Assembly (NCBI RefSeq): GCF_030272615.1
Contig: NC_081411.1
Span: 38,042,640-38,106,639 of the forward strand
DNA from: Cryptomeria japonica
Taxonomy: Eukaryota > Streptophyta > Pinopsida > Cupressales > Cupressaceae
Direction: 5' to 3'
DNA: 64,000 nt
The translations under genes were made by a program, and so were the position numbers. Positions 21,503 to 32,864 of the stretch are shown here, piece after piece. Below the pieces are notes generated by a model. It was not told the origin of the DNA and searched no databases. It was given only the letters and a program-made list of their open reading frames with translations. How positions within the stretch are numbered: the stretch's first letter is position 1; every line of letters starts with the position of its first letter.

Positions 21503-22435
21503 TGTTGGAAACCAATAACACTGAGAGGGGGGTGACTCAATGTTATACCAGAATGATAAGTTTTAGCCTTATTAAAACATGCATACACCAACCGGTATAC
21601 CGGTACATATAGAATTGAAAGAAGTAAAGAAACCAATAAGCCAATCACAAAAATAAGAACCATAACACACAAATTAATATGTGGAAAACTTCAAAAAGGA
21701 AAAACCACAGTGGGATTTGTTACCCACAATATCAATCCACTAGCCATATAAAGATATATTACAAAATATGAGGGGCCTACACTTGCAGGAAGGCTTACAG
21801 CCTAGAGCACACTGCTCAATCATAAAAGGAGTCTCATTGACTACATAAAATTATAGATTACAATCCAGAGAAGTGTGAACTGCTAAGATAGCATCTTCTA
21901 TGCCAGAATACAGTTCCGGTTTAAGCTCTGTCTGTTCTAGTCTGAAACTCTAAACGCTTTAGCAGAATAACCCTTACAATAATTTTCTCACATACATGAT
22001 CCCTCTTATATGTTTCACATCATATTACATTCGCATTATGATTTATCTCTTTTTCTTTTTTTTCAAAATGATCTATCAAACTATCCTATATACCCTATAC
22101 AAATTTACATGCGTTATGTCGACTTACAAAGATATATACAATATCAAATTTCATGTCAATCAGATAACATAAATGCATAAACATTAAAATCAATTGTCGA
22201 TGTCGTATCCAAGATATGTCAGCCTCCAATACGGATAACCTTTACTAAACCATGTTGGCCTACATTAATGGTGACAAAATAAATCCTTTTGCCCTATCGG
22301 TGCCTATGCCGGTGAAGTATCTGTGAAGTGCCTTCTGGTAGACCATAGAACCTAAACACGAAGCTGAAACACAAAACCATCTTGCCATCAATGATAACAT
22401 AGTGAAACCAACCAATTGAGTGTCAATTGCCAACA
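21503..22435 (-). repeat. 5' LTR of the 8.8-kb element
   Basis: 933 bp, collinear with 13644-14576. Read on the minus strand it starts TGTTGGCAATTG and ends TTGGTTTCCAACA. Confidence 0.92.
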
Positions 22436-22870
22436 AAGTATTTTGGTCATACTCAAGTCTAGATTTATATTTAACATGTTGAGAGTAAGGTTTGATTGGT
22501 TTTGTGATGCCCTCTTGACACTTGCCAATAGGGCCTTTTCCTTGGTATCCAATTCTCTGGATAATTTTGAATCCATTGTCATACTACTCTGTGGGGATAG
22601 TGATATTTGAAGCTGTTGCTTTGATTTCTTCTTCATCTTTTTATAGCCAATCAAGGATGTCTTTTTCTTTAGTTTCTTCAGATAATGTTCTAGCTCTGAC
22701 AAATTTTTCGTTAAATATTTCAATAGGTTTTTATTGGATTTGTGTTTTTTTGTTGGTTTTCCATATGACTTTCGAGAAAGTTGTAAAGTTTGCAAAAAAT
22801 ACTTTCACATTCCTGCATCATTTAATTTTTTTCTTAAAACTTTACAAAGTGGTTGTATATAATGTCCCTT
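22436..22870 (-). pseudogene. G-patch-like segment of the gypsy fossil
   Basis: A minus-strand segment with IGYQGKGPIGK and QEGITKPIKP resembles a G-patch (Gly-rich RNA-binding) motif. It lies between the protease region and the nested insertion. G-patches next to protease are known in some retroelements. The element is broken here by the insertion. Confidence 0.6.
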
Positions 22871-23185
22871 GAGATGCTTTGGCAAGAGATAATGCTTCTT
22901 TGTTATGAAGAACCCTTGCATCTTGAGATAGTTTCAAATTGTTGCAATACTGACTAGAATCTGCTGATATGGTATTTCTTGTCCATTATGAGAAAATTTG
23001 ACACATTGATGATATGTCGAGTGAACTCCTTGCATATCATGAATCCATGGTCTACCCAGAAGAATGTTGTGAGAGAAATTTTAGTCCAAGACTTGAGAAA
23101 CTGTATCCCTCTCAACTAGTCCTATTTTGAGTTGTAAAACCATTGTTCCCCTAGAAGAGAGTTCTTCTTCGTCATAGGCCTTGAC

Positions 23186-23806
23186 TTATATTTTCCTTTT
23201 AGGATCTACTGCATTTTTTGAATATCCCAGATATTTTAACAAACTTAATGCACAAATATTTAAGCCAACTCCTCCATCTATAATAACAAATTTGACATGG
23301 GTTGTATGAATAGTGACTTGAATGTGTAAGGCATCATTATGGGGATGTTGCAATGATACATCATCATGTTTTGTGAATGATAAACAATGAGGGGCTATGA
23401 GATGCCCCACCATGTTTTGAAATTGATCAACATCCAAGTTCTTAGAGACTATTGTTTCTACTAGAGCCTTTTCCAATATCTCCTTACGCATAGGTGAGAT
23501 TTTTAAGAGCTCTAGGATTTATTTTTGTGTGGATGTTTTCTTCAATTTATCTACTAAGTTATGCTACATCGAGGTAGAGGTTGTCTTATTTGTTACACCC
23601 AGGAACATTACCTTAGCCGTACTCCCTGTAATGGAACACACTATTTCTACAGGTATTTTATCTTTAACAATGATGGCATTCACCACAATGTCATATGTGT
23701 AGGTATAGTTTACCTTTTCTTTGCCCTTTTCATCTAGTGAATTTGATGGTCCACCCTTTTCATAGTTAGGGAATGGAGTTTTGAAGGCTAAATGTGATTC
23801 ATTCAT
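23186..23806 (-). pseudogene. Gypsy aspartic protease region
   Basis: The segment contains VKFVIIDGGVGLNICALSLL, matching the LIDGGSGLNICTL-type active-site region of plant gypsy proteases. The segment at 23806-23564 just upstream belongs to the same polyprotein. Fossil. Confidence 0.75.
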
Positions 23807-24112
23807 TTTGTGGCCATCCTCTTTGATAACCTTATTATCAATTAAATCATGGATACGATGTTTTAACCTTTGACAATCGTTAGTTTGATGTCCCTTGTTT
23901 CTATGAAAATCACAAAAATGGTTGTCATTCTATCAAATAGGCTTAATCTTGGGCTCAAAATCTCTTTCTTCTGGTAATTTGATTAATTTGTTTGCAAGAA
24001 GCATTTTTAGAGCCGATTCTAATGGTTCCCCAATGTTGGTAAATTTTATGCGAGCATTGGAAAAGAAAGGTTTTGGTTTAACATTTTCTTGGTTATTCAC
24101 TAGTGCTCGACT

Positions 24113-25185
24113 TTAGATATTGAAAATAGGTTTTTTTATTTTACCACCATTGTTATCAGGTACTCCCTCATTAGTAACATTTATGTTCTTTGTCCAAAAT
24201 TTTGGTTTATCATTGTGGTTGTAATTGTTGTTGTTGTTGTTGTTGTTGTTGTGGTTGTATAGTTTGAACTCTCCTTTCTTGACCATAGCATCCTCTATTC
24301 TTAAACCATTTTCAATCATATTTGCAAAACTAGGAGGACATTGTAACTTGAGTGCATAACTCATCTCACTAGTATGATTGTCAATGAAGATATCTATTTT
24401 CTCTTCATCTGGCACTAGTCTTGGGTACCTATAAAATAGTCATCTCCATAGTTGTAAAAAGATCATGAAAGATTCCCCATTCTTTTGCTTGATGTTACAC
24501 AAATCCAACATTTCTATCTCGTGTTGTATGTAATATGAGTATTGTGAGATGAATTTGTTCACAAGCTCCTCCAATGATCTAATACTAGGTGGTAATTTAG
24601 AGAACCATTCCATTGATTGTCCACTCAAACTTCTGGGAAATAAACGCATGAGATAGGTTTCACTGTGCGCAAATTCCATACTCATGGAACATAATTCCCT
24701 ATTGTGATCTTGAGGATCCGTTTTCCCATCATATTTATCATATTTTTGGATTTCACAATGTTGTGGGAATGGTATCACATTCAAACTCTTGTCAAAATGA
24801 TATGGACAAATATCCTCCACGGAATATCTTTAGAACTTGTTCCATTCTGCATATCCTGTATCTATTGTTGCAAAGTTTCCATTTATTGAGTGAGAGTTCA
24901 TAGAGGATTATCAACACAGGTTCTCCTTGTATCCTCATGAGCTATTTTGTCACCATGATCCCTTCTTGTTTCATCTTGGTTCTTTGTGGTATCATACTAG
25001 TCTCCTCTAGCATCACTATTAACTCGATCTATGTTTTTGTCATCTTGGTCATTGTTATGTTGAGTACGACTTGATTCGTTGTCTTGTCTTAGGAATTCAA
25101 GATCAAAATTTTGAGGTAATTTAGCCCCTAATTTTGCCAAGATCAAAAAGTACTTTTGTTTTTGGTTTTCTAACATTCTTTCCAT
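24113..25185 (-). pseudogene. Gypsy gag
   Basis: The stretch at 24820-24440 has the retrotransposon-gag pattern YDGKTDPQDHNRELC, RLFPRSLSGQSMEWFSKLP, SLEELVNKFISQY and NIKQKNGESF. It is followed by EKIDIFIDNHTSEM, an Asn-run linker and Lys-rich sequence, and preceded by the stretch at 25185-24997. Fossil with several breaks. Confidence 0.88.
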
Positions 25186-25340
25186 GATTTTGTCAAATTA
25201 AGGATCTTGTTGAATTTCTCTAATGGTTACATTAATTTCTTTGTCTTCTATATCTGAGTATACAAATTGATGGTAAGAAGGATTTGCCTCCTCCATTTCT
25301 TGTTGTCATTTCAATTGCTTGTGTTGAGCTCAAGTCCAAA

Positions 25341-26050
25341 CTAGTATTGAATGTTTTCGAGATGTGACTCAATAGGTGATCACTTGTTCAAGTAAATATT
25401 CTAAGTTGATTCTACCACCTCTATTGGTACGTTGAGATAAATCGTCTCTTTCTTGAAAATCACGTCCTTGTAAGGTTTCTTTGTCAAACTCAGTTCCATA
25501 ACCATGTAGATAGTTACAAAAAATGGTCTACGAATATGCGATATTTCAATAAATTTTTGTGGTTTATGCATAGAAACCTTCTCTTTTTCATGAGTTCTTT
25601 ATAACTAAATTTCCTCTTTTTGAGATGACACGAAATGGCCATACAGATATTGTGATAATTTGCAAGTTTTTGATCCTAATGAGAGTGTAGATTTTGTGAA
25701 ATTTTTATATAACCAAGTTCAAAGAGGAATGATATATCCAATGTAAAGAACAAAGGTATTTTGATCAAGCTTTTTAGTTTCATGATAAAGGATGATATAT
25801 CCTGATGAGAAACTATATTTGTAAGCTCAATTTATCAAAGATAAGCAATTATGCACTTTATAATGTTGGATCTAAAACTTGTTAAGATGAATATTTGTAT
25901 AAACCTTAGGTGTGATCTAGCTTTCATGCTCAAAATGCTAAAGAATCATGTTTGTTTGACTAGTTATGAAATCTATGACAGTTGAAATGGAGTCTTCTTG
26001 AAAATGGGTATCCATAAATGTTTTCAAAATTTTGAGTTGATAAGGGGAAG
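25341..26050 (-). other. 5' leader side of the gypsy fossil or intergenic
   Basis: No sustained frame. Its position upstream of gag suggests leader sequence of the minus-strand gypsy element. No LTR boundary is identified. Confidence 0.4.
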
Positions 26051-26059
26051 TGCCCTCTG

Positions 26060-26330
26060 TTATTAATGCGCCACAATAAATGCGGGACCGAATTGTATAA
26101 ATGCGCTACCAAATTTGATAAATGCACTACTCTGCATTGTAAATGCACAACTGTTTTCTACTCAGGCGCTAATATATGTTGCAATTGTGCTAATTTTCCA
26201 TGAATGTGCTACAGGATTGCATGTATGCACTAAAAAGTGTTGCTTATGCACTATAGTGTTGTTTAAATGTGCTATAGGATGTTTCAAATGCACTGTTATG
26301 TGTTTCAAATGTGAGATTTTGTGTTTTCTC
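26060..26330. repeat. 20-21 bp minisatellite, AAATGCGCTAC units
   Basis: About twelve degenerate units (TAATGCGCCAC, AAATGCGCTAC, AAATGCACTAC, AATGTGCTAC, TATGCACTA and so on) spaced 18-22 bp. The core and the spacing match the right array of the PMD element, but no inverted partner array or captured gene is seen next to it. Confidence 0.85.
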
Positions 26331-27578
26331 TATAAACATTTTAGTTTTCTATTATTTTCAAAAAGGGTTGATTTTTTTGTTTTGATTTGAGAATCTAATT
26401 TACTATAGTTATTATGAAATAATTGATAATAAACATGACTGGAAGAAATGCAAATTCTTTAGTACTTAACCTAATAATAAGTACTAATTAGGGTTCTTAT
26501 GTGAGTAGGGGTCTCTCAGTGGCAAAAGTGCATAATGGGAAGCTTGGATGTATTTGTAGATCTATAGGGGAACTGGTTTTTGGCATCATGTTTTGTTTTG
26601 TTTTTGTGTTTTAAATCAGTTGTAAAGACTTTATATTAGTGGTTTGAGTTAACTCTGTTATTTTGTTATAGGGAAAAAACTATTGTTATTTTTGCCCCTC
26701 ACAGTTGTCAACTACGAGGGACTAAACTTGGATAATTGTTACTATTCCCTTTGTTAATCTAGTCCATATATATAGACTAAGTTAATCTGTTGGAAACAAT
26801 ACAAGTTTTGCACCATATTTGAGTTCTTTGACTAATTGATTGGTTGTTGGAGAAAGGGCCCTCTCCCTATGGTCATTGATTGATTTTTCATTTTACTTTT
26901 GTGTGGATTGTGTATCAAATGCAATCAATAGATCTGTAAGTGTAGTATGATTATATTATTATAGTTTTTTTACATTATTCCATGATTTATTAATTTTTGA
27001 TTCTTATTCATAAGTTGGTTTAGTAATTGGAACTATTCAAGAACAATTCAAGAATTCCTATGTGTGGAAATGATCAAGATCTGAATAAAGTTTTAGCATT
27101 CTATTGATTGATTGTCAAAAGAAAGTCTTTGTCCTCTCGCCAACACAACACTACTACTGTCTTGTTGCCAGGATCGTATTAAGTATTTTGTATGAAATAA
27201 GTTATAAAGATTTCTTTATTCTATTGAATATAACCTTGACAACACAACTAAAAGTTTAATTGCATCTTTTCTTAATAAGGTTATTAAAATTATAATTGGT
27301 TGTGGGTGTGATATAATTTAATTCTTAGAGTTTTAATTTCATTAGACTGTGTGGTTGATTTAAAGACTGTACTTTGAAGAGTTTAAATTTCAATATAAAA
27401 TATAGCTTCATTCAACCCCCACTTAGTTCACGATTTTCGTCCCTTAGGTAAACAACCACAATATCCTTCACAAGTCTATGGATTCTAGATTGACATGGTT
27501 AGGAAGAAACTAAAGGAATCAACATTCAAGTGAAATATTAGAAATTTCTCATATTTAAGCCCTCGGTTTTGCCCAACA
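26331..27578 (+). repeat. Probable 5' LTR of a plus-strand gypsy element
   Basis: The right end is well placed: CCCAACA followed at once by a primer-binding site. The left end is not resolved. A TATA-like run (CCATATATATAGAC) near 26764 could be the LTR promoter. Old and decayed. Confidence 0.45.
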
Positions 27579-27582
27579 TTTT

Positions 27583-27600
27583 TGGCGTCATTGTCGAGGA
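27583..27600 (+). other. Primer-binding site, tRNA-Asp-like
   Basis: TGGCGTCATTGTCGAGGA resembles the TGGCGCCGTTGCCGGGGA site used by Athila/Tat-type plant gypsy elements, with CpG-like decay. Confidence 0.8.
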
Positions 27601-29925
27601 AGGTATTAGAGGCATGAAACCATAGTGAACTAAGTTAGGACCAGTGTGCCAAGGTGAAAGTCTGTGCAATTGTCGATATTTCCTAGGTGATTAAATTTTT
27701 TTTGTATTTCTATAGATCACATAGGTGCATGAATCATAATAGGGAGAGTAAAGGCAGATTTGTAAGAAAAGACACAACAAGTAGTTATCAACAAGAAAAA
27801 TCAAAGTCAGGGAAAAAACCATTGATTGAACAAGTTGCCATCGAAAGTGATCTAGAAAAGTGTGTTATAGAACCCTCTATTGTCCCAGCCCCCAACATAT
27901 CACAAAAAAAATCTTGAGTTCCCTCAAGATCCATTATTTACCCTAGAATCTACCCAACAACTTGCCAATTCTTTCGAAATACGTAGTGGGAAACCTGAAG
28001 AAAAACTATATACAATTGTTTACACTCCTTGGGAATTTGAAGACAATATGGGTGACAACAATAAAAAAGACAACAACAACAACAACAACAACAACAATGG
28101 GATACTTGTAAATAATAATCCTATAACTTTTGAGTTCCCCATTGTTGATCCTAGTATAGAAGATGGTCCAATGAAAAATATTCCTCACTTTGCTTTGCCA
28201 ATTTTAAGGGATTGACTGTGGAGGATCCTAATGTGTTTTTATTTGGATTTGAAGTTTTGTATAACAAGTATGACTATCGCAATGATGCACACAAACTCAA
28301 TTTGTCCCATCCACCTTCAAAGATGCAACACTTAGATCGTTTATGAGTCTTGGTCCACAACCAGTCTGTACTTGGGACAACATGAAGGAAATTTTTCTTG
28401 CAAAATATCAATAGTATTTCAAGACCAAAGGGGTACGAGATGAGATATTTTGGATGACACAACATGAGGAAGAAACACTAGAAGACTATTTGGAGAGATC
28501 CTTGTTCATTCTTCAAAGGGACCGACAAAATGGTTTGAATAATGACACTATTAAAATGTTATTTTTAACGAGAATTCAGGATGATTGCATAGAAATATTG
28601 AATCTCATGGGTGGGGGTGATATTTGTAAAGCACGTTTTGATGATATTTGTGAAGCATGTAGGAATTATTCAAGGTCTGATCGATTGGTTCATTGATATA
28701 TAGGAAGAAACAATTTGGTGGGAGGAGGTACGTCATGAGTCACTAAATGGGAACTTTGTACATTACTGGAAGACCTTAAAACTAATTTACTGAGTCATAT
28801 GGGTAAATAGATAGATACACTTTATACTCGAAAGAAACAAGAAGACACTGAAAAAGAATTAAGAGTCTTTTGTCAAACTTGTAGGAAGAAGAATGTTAGT
28901 GAGGAATGCCCCTATAATTGAACCAAAAAATCATCCTTAGAAGATTCTAGTAGGCATTCCATCTTACAACCCCTTCCCATAGATATGGTAGAAGTTGAAT
29001 ATCCCAGAGAACCTATTTACTTTATGGCTCCTAGATGTCCTTGTCCACCTAGACCCATACAACTTAGAATGATTAATAATTATTCTCCAACAAGACCAAG
29101 ACAACCTTCTTTTGTAAATTAGTTAGGATGTTATGATGGTTGGCAACAACCTATGCCCTATTATCCACCATGGTCTAATCAACCTGCATCCCAACCATGG
29201 CAACAACCTTAGCAATCACAACCACAGTACCCTTAGTATCCCTGACAATTTCCACCTTATCCTATACCTCCTATGGTTCATCCATATTAGCAACAACAAC
29301 TTCTTCCACCTCCTCCAAATAATCAATTTCCTCAACCTACACAATGACCACTATCCACATCAATGCCAACACAACCAAATCCCAATCCCAACAATAAGGC
29401 AACACAACCTGTGTATAATAACAAGGTGGAAAGATATCCTACTTATCCAATCAATGTAGTGGAACTTGAAGGAGTACAGTTAAGATCATGGAAAACCCTC
29501 CAAGACCCTACCATCACATAACTAAATGATGAACCTGAGGAGGAGCTTGAAAAAGAACCACCATTTCTCGACCGATTTATTTCAAAACCTAAACAAAAGG
29601 AGGTACCAAAAATAAAATTTGATTTTGTAAATGAACTTTTTAATGTTAACATCAAGATTCCTTTGTTGCTGGCCATAAAGGATATTCCCATGTAGAACAA
29701 GATTGTTCATGAGTTATGTGGAAGGAAGAAGAAGAAGAAGGAAGACCCAAAGACTATCCAAGTTATTGGGAAACTAGAAGACCTTATGCTTGGGAACTTG
29801 ACCATTTTAAAATATTCAGATCCAGGGAGTCTTGTCATCAAGGTAAGTATTGGTAAGGTCACTACTCCCAATACACTTCTGATTTGGGTGTTGCAATCAA
29901 TATAATGACAAATGAGACACTCTGT
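27601..29925 (+). mobile_element. Ty3/gypsy (Athila/Tat-like) gag-protease fossil
   Basis: The plus-strand translation shows, in order: an N-terminal Lys/Ser-rich region (27687-28215) with an Asn run from (AAC)n; gag around 28.2-28.7 kb (TVEDPNVFLFGFEVL, TQHEEETLEDYLERSLFI, CKARFDDICEACRNYSRSD); a Pro/Gln-rich stretch near 29.13-29.4 kb; and the protease approach (NVNIKIPLLLAIKDIPM, IGKLEDLMLGNLTILKYSD, DLGVAINIMTNET) near 29.64-29.92 kb. These are Athila/Tat-type landmarks. RT and everything beyond are missing, and hAT sequence takes over near 29.95-30.0 kb. Broken many times. Confidence 0.88.
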
Positions 29926-30009
29926 GTCACATTTTATCATGGTTGATAGAAATGTGATTTGGGCATTTTGTTGTAAATCACTCTATGTCACATGCTATAT
30001 ATGGGAAAT

Positions 30010-31109
30010 ATGCTTCTTTGCAATTGCTTAGATGTGTAGAAACACATTTTGGTTCCAATTTTATCATGGTTTATAGAATTGTGAAGGTAAAATAAGCATT
30101 ACGACAAATGGTGATGTCCACTAAATGGGAGAGATGGAGAGATAGAGCAAGTAACAGTAGCCAAGCATGTGATGAAATTTCTGATCTCAAAATTGGTAGT
30201 GGATCAATTTTATTTTGGCAATATGCAAGTGACCTTCTAACACCTACATGGCCCATTCTTGAAGTCCTTCGTCTTTTTGATAATGATAAACCATGCATGG
30301 GAGATGTATTTGAGAAACTAGATCAAATGAGGGAGAGAGTACAAGATACATTTACTATTGGGGCACCATCATTTGATCAAGAAACAAAGGATATTGTTTG
30401 GGAATATAGTTTACAAAGATGGAAGATGCTTCATAGTCCTCTTCATTATGTTGGATTTCTACTTAATCCAAAATGGTTTCACAAAAAACCATGGTTGGAT
30501 GATGACGTTTCTACTAGATGGCAAACATATATGGATAGAGTTTATCCAAATAGAGAAGGCTGTACTATAATTAAAGAGGAACTGTCAAAATATATTGATG
30601 GAGTAGATAATTTTGCCCATCAAGATGTTCCATTTGATCAATTGAATATGGAACCCAAGGTATTTTGGGAGAACTATGGAACAAAACACCACATCTAAGA
30701 GATACCGCAATTCGTGTGTTGTCTCAGGTAAATATTTGCATATTTAGTCATATAATAATTGAATAAATAATTCATTTTGTTGTTCATTTATTTAAAAATG
30801 TTAATATTAATATTATCTATTTTGATTTTACATAAACAGGTCTCTAGTACTTCTACATGCGAAAGAAATTGGAGTGAGTATGCTTTCATCCATTCTATGA
30901 AGCGTAATAGGCTAGGTAGCAAAAAGGCGGAAGATCTTGTGTATGTACATTCAAATCTTCTTCTTTTATCTCGAGCTTCCACTGATTATAAATCAGGGCC
31001 TCATAAGATGTGGGACTATAGTGGTTCAATGGATGATGGGATTGATAAGTTGCCAATAGAAGTCCTTGAAGATAATGTAGAGGAAAGCTTACTTGTAGTT
31101 GAAATGTAG
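30010..31109 (+). mobile_element. hAT-superfamily transposase remnant, C-terminal two thirds
   Basis: The frame from about 30010 gives VETHFGSNFIMVYRIVKVK (stop) ALRQMVMSTKWERW, then an open 196-codon block with LTPTWPILEVLRLFDND, MGDVFEKLDQMRERV, LHYVGFLLNPKWF and FWENYG. A GT/AG intron (30728-30839) leads to the dimerisation exon with TCERNWSEYAFIHS and KRNRLGSKKAEDLVYVHSNL, the classic hAT C-terminal motif. A frameshift just before the intron (near 30690) and the stop near 30087 mark it as dead. The N-terminal BED finger and DDE first Asp were not found. Known role: cut-and-paste transposition; here a fossil. Confidence 0.9.
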
Positions 31110-31403
31110 AAAGTTGAAACAACCAAAAACACTTGTTCAACTTCAAACTTTTGATGATATATTTTGATATTTTAATTATGTAATTGCAAACATTATGATA
31201 TATGTATTTTTGTTTTCTAGCTAAAATTCATTTTAAATTATGTAGAGGTGATCTATAATGTTCTTGATCCTTATTTTGATTATGTTTTGTATTTTACAAA
31301 CAAATATATATATAGCCACGTTTCTTGTACACAACCTTAAAATATTGTGTTTCTCATCACATTGCCGTTTCCATTTCGTTTCTTGTTTCTCGTTTCTGAC
31401 AAC
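31110..31403 (+). other. hAT 3' end
   Basis: An AT-rich tail whose last bases (CGTTTCTTGTTTCTCGTTTC, then TGACAACATA) look like a hAT terminal inverted repeat. It abuts SDR-related sequence at 31404, so the hAT copy probably sits at the breakpoint of the SDR relic. Confidence 0.5.
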
Positions 31404-32062
31404 ATAGGTTTGGAGGCAGTGTAGAATTAAGGACTAGCTCCTCCTAGCATACTCCCAACACTAGATGTAGACTGTGAAGCTTTTAGAAAACAACAATTTC
31501 ATTTCAGATAACAATAGAACAGTGACGATTGTATAGGAGAAAACAAAACCTTCTCCAGAGAGCAGCTGCAACCTCACCCGTAGACATCTTCTGCAGCTAG
31601 AAAATACATTGGAATAATAGCTTTAGAAGAGCTGGTTTTATAGCGGAGATGTAACAATACCAGATTTTCCTTGAAGTAAAACAAATGTCAAAGAACGATA
31701 GGAGAATCTAAAGGGACAAAAGGTACAAACACGTCAAATCTTCGTTAAGGGTATTCAAGGTACTCGTACAAACACGTTAAAGCCAAATCAGGTAATGGCG
31801 AATAACCTATGTAACCTGTCTATCATGTACAATCGTTTCTGCAAGCGGCCACATGGCAAGCTAACATATTCTGCCGTTCCATGCCCACTACAAGCTACTT
31901 ACAAGTGCTGCCTAGAAGAAAACAACGCAATTAATCTAATAGTAACAGTTAATAATATGTTTCGAATATATAATGATTTCTTCAACCCTTGGATTACAGA
32001 CAAATGTACTGAAGGCCTTCTTTTATACAAGAGAAAGAATATTGATGATCTCAATGATTGAT
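31404..32062 (-). pseudogene. SDR gene relic: promoter and exon 1 joined to a scrap of exon 2
   Basis: It is collinear with the intact SDR gene at 35.1-36.2 kb. On the minus strand it has an upstream region like 36.3-37.0 kb, a TATA box (31636-31643, in CCGCTATAAAA), exon 1 (31587-31550, ATGTCTACGGGTGAGG...) with an intact GT donor, and about 80 bp of intron. It then jumps straight to about 67 bp of exon 2 (31470-31404, the VGGILGGATPY...SKH region). The deletion removed the equivalent of about 35,550-36,090, and everything 3' of the scrap is replaced by hAT sequence. It cannot encode an enzyme. Its promoter may still be active. Confidence 0.9.
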
Positions 32063-32587
32063 CATAGCTATATGGTATGGATTACTACAACCAATAAACG
32101 TTAGGGGAAGAGCATTAGTGGGTATAGTTAATTTTATTTATGTTAAGTTCTTAAATAATATATCAGATTTTTATAAAAAAAACATTGTCTTTATATGAGA
32201 CATAAGTGTTTATAGCTATTGTTTTGACTTCTTAGTAGTTATGATAAACATTGTGGGATTTGTTATGGATGTTATAGATGCAAGGGTCAATAAGTGGTCA
32301 TTTTGAGTTGACATCCAATATATATTTCGTATTGCCTTGTTAACCATTCACTTTGAAAACCTCAAAATTTGCACAATTTATCGAATATTTATGCAGAAAT
32401 GCCCCAATAATCATGCAATATTGGTAGCAATAAACTTGCACAATTGGTCTAATTACTAACTCTTTTTCCAACTACTCATATGCCAATAGATAACTATTAA
32501 CCCACTACATGATTTTTTAGTGAGCTTTTAATTAACAAAATCCAATAAATGTTAATTAGAAAATAGGTGGTAATTGGACCCCTTCCC
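32063..32587. other. AT-rich spacer
   Basis: No gene or element end is recognised between the SDR relic and the truncated gag. Confidence 0.5.
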
Positions 32588-32830
32588 TTATCTTCCCCCA
32601 AACAAATACTCTTTAAACATTGAAATATGTTGCACATGCAATTTATATATTTCTTCTAAAAAATCTTCCATTTTAAGTTTCCACATCTCATAGCCAGTAG
32701 GATTGAATTTCTTAATATTTGTGTGATAAGTAGAAGCCATGTATTTCAATCCTTTTCTCAAATCTACAAAATCACACAAAAAAGGCTCACACTGCAACAT
32801 AAGACCTTCAATTATTAAAGATAACGACAC
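32588..32830 (-). pseudogene. Ty1/copia gag, N-terminal fragment
   Basis: The minus-strand translation has MASTYHTNIKKFNPTGYEMW and KLKMEDFL, the usual start of plant copia gag (DUF4219-like FNGxNYxxWKxKM). The rest of the element is missing to the left. Fossil. Confidence 0.88.
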
Positions 32831-32844
32831 CCCACTCTATAGAA

Positions 32845-32864
32845 CCATTGGCTCTTATACCAAA
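32845..32864 (-). other. Primer-binding site (initiator tRNA-Met type)
   Basis: On the minus strand TTTGGTATAAGAGCC follows directly on LTR end TCTCAACA, one change from the copia consensus. Confidence 0.85.

Larger units (their letters stand above)
13644..22435 (-). mobile_element. Non-autonomous LTR retrotransposon (LARD-like) with a gag-like zinc knuckle and no pol
   Basis: Two LTRs of equal length (933 bp) start TGTT and end AACA when read on the minus strand. A primer-binding site for initiator tRNA-Met and a polypurine tract bracket a body of about 6.9 kb. The body encodes a coiled-coil protein, a double CCHC knuckle and several unassigned open stretches, but I find no protease, integrase, RT or RNase H. 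About 1.95 kb of the body is a later DNA-element insertion. LTR-LTR identity is about 88-90% by eye over the first 440 bp, so the insertion is old, perhaps tens of millions of years if conifer-like rates apply (inference). The flanking 5-mers (GAATA, AAGTA) are not an exact target duplication. The element looks broken. Confidence 0.85.
11694..25340 (-). mobile_element. Ty3/gypsy retrotransposon fossil, split by a nested LTR element
   Basis: On the minus strand the parts run in family order: gag (25185-24113), protease region (about 23806-23186), a G-patch-like stretch (about 22.5-22.7 kb), the foreign insert 13,644-22,435, a linker region (13.6-12.3 kb) and the start of reverse transcriptase (11961-11694). 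RT is cut off at module C, and RNase H, integrase and a 3' LTR were not found. The element is broken many times and is older than the 8.8-kb element inside it. Confidence 0.85.

Noticed and set aside
13639-22440. Target-site duplication of the 8.8-kb LTR element
   Set aside because: Flanking bases GAATA and AAGTA agree only partly, so I do not claim one.
31795-32061. 88-codon frame starting MANNLCNLS
   Set aside because: It lies in the upstream region of the SDR relic. The same region at 36.65-37.0 kb is not open.
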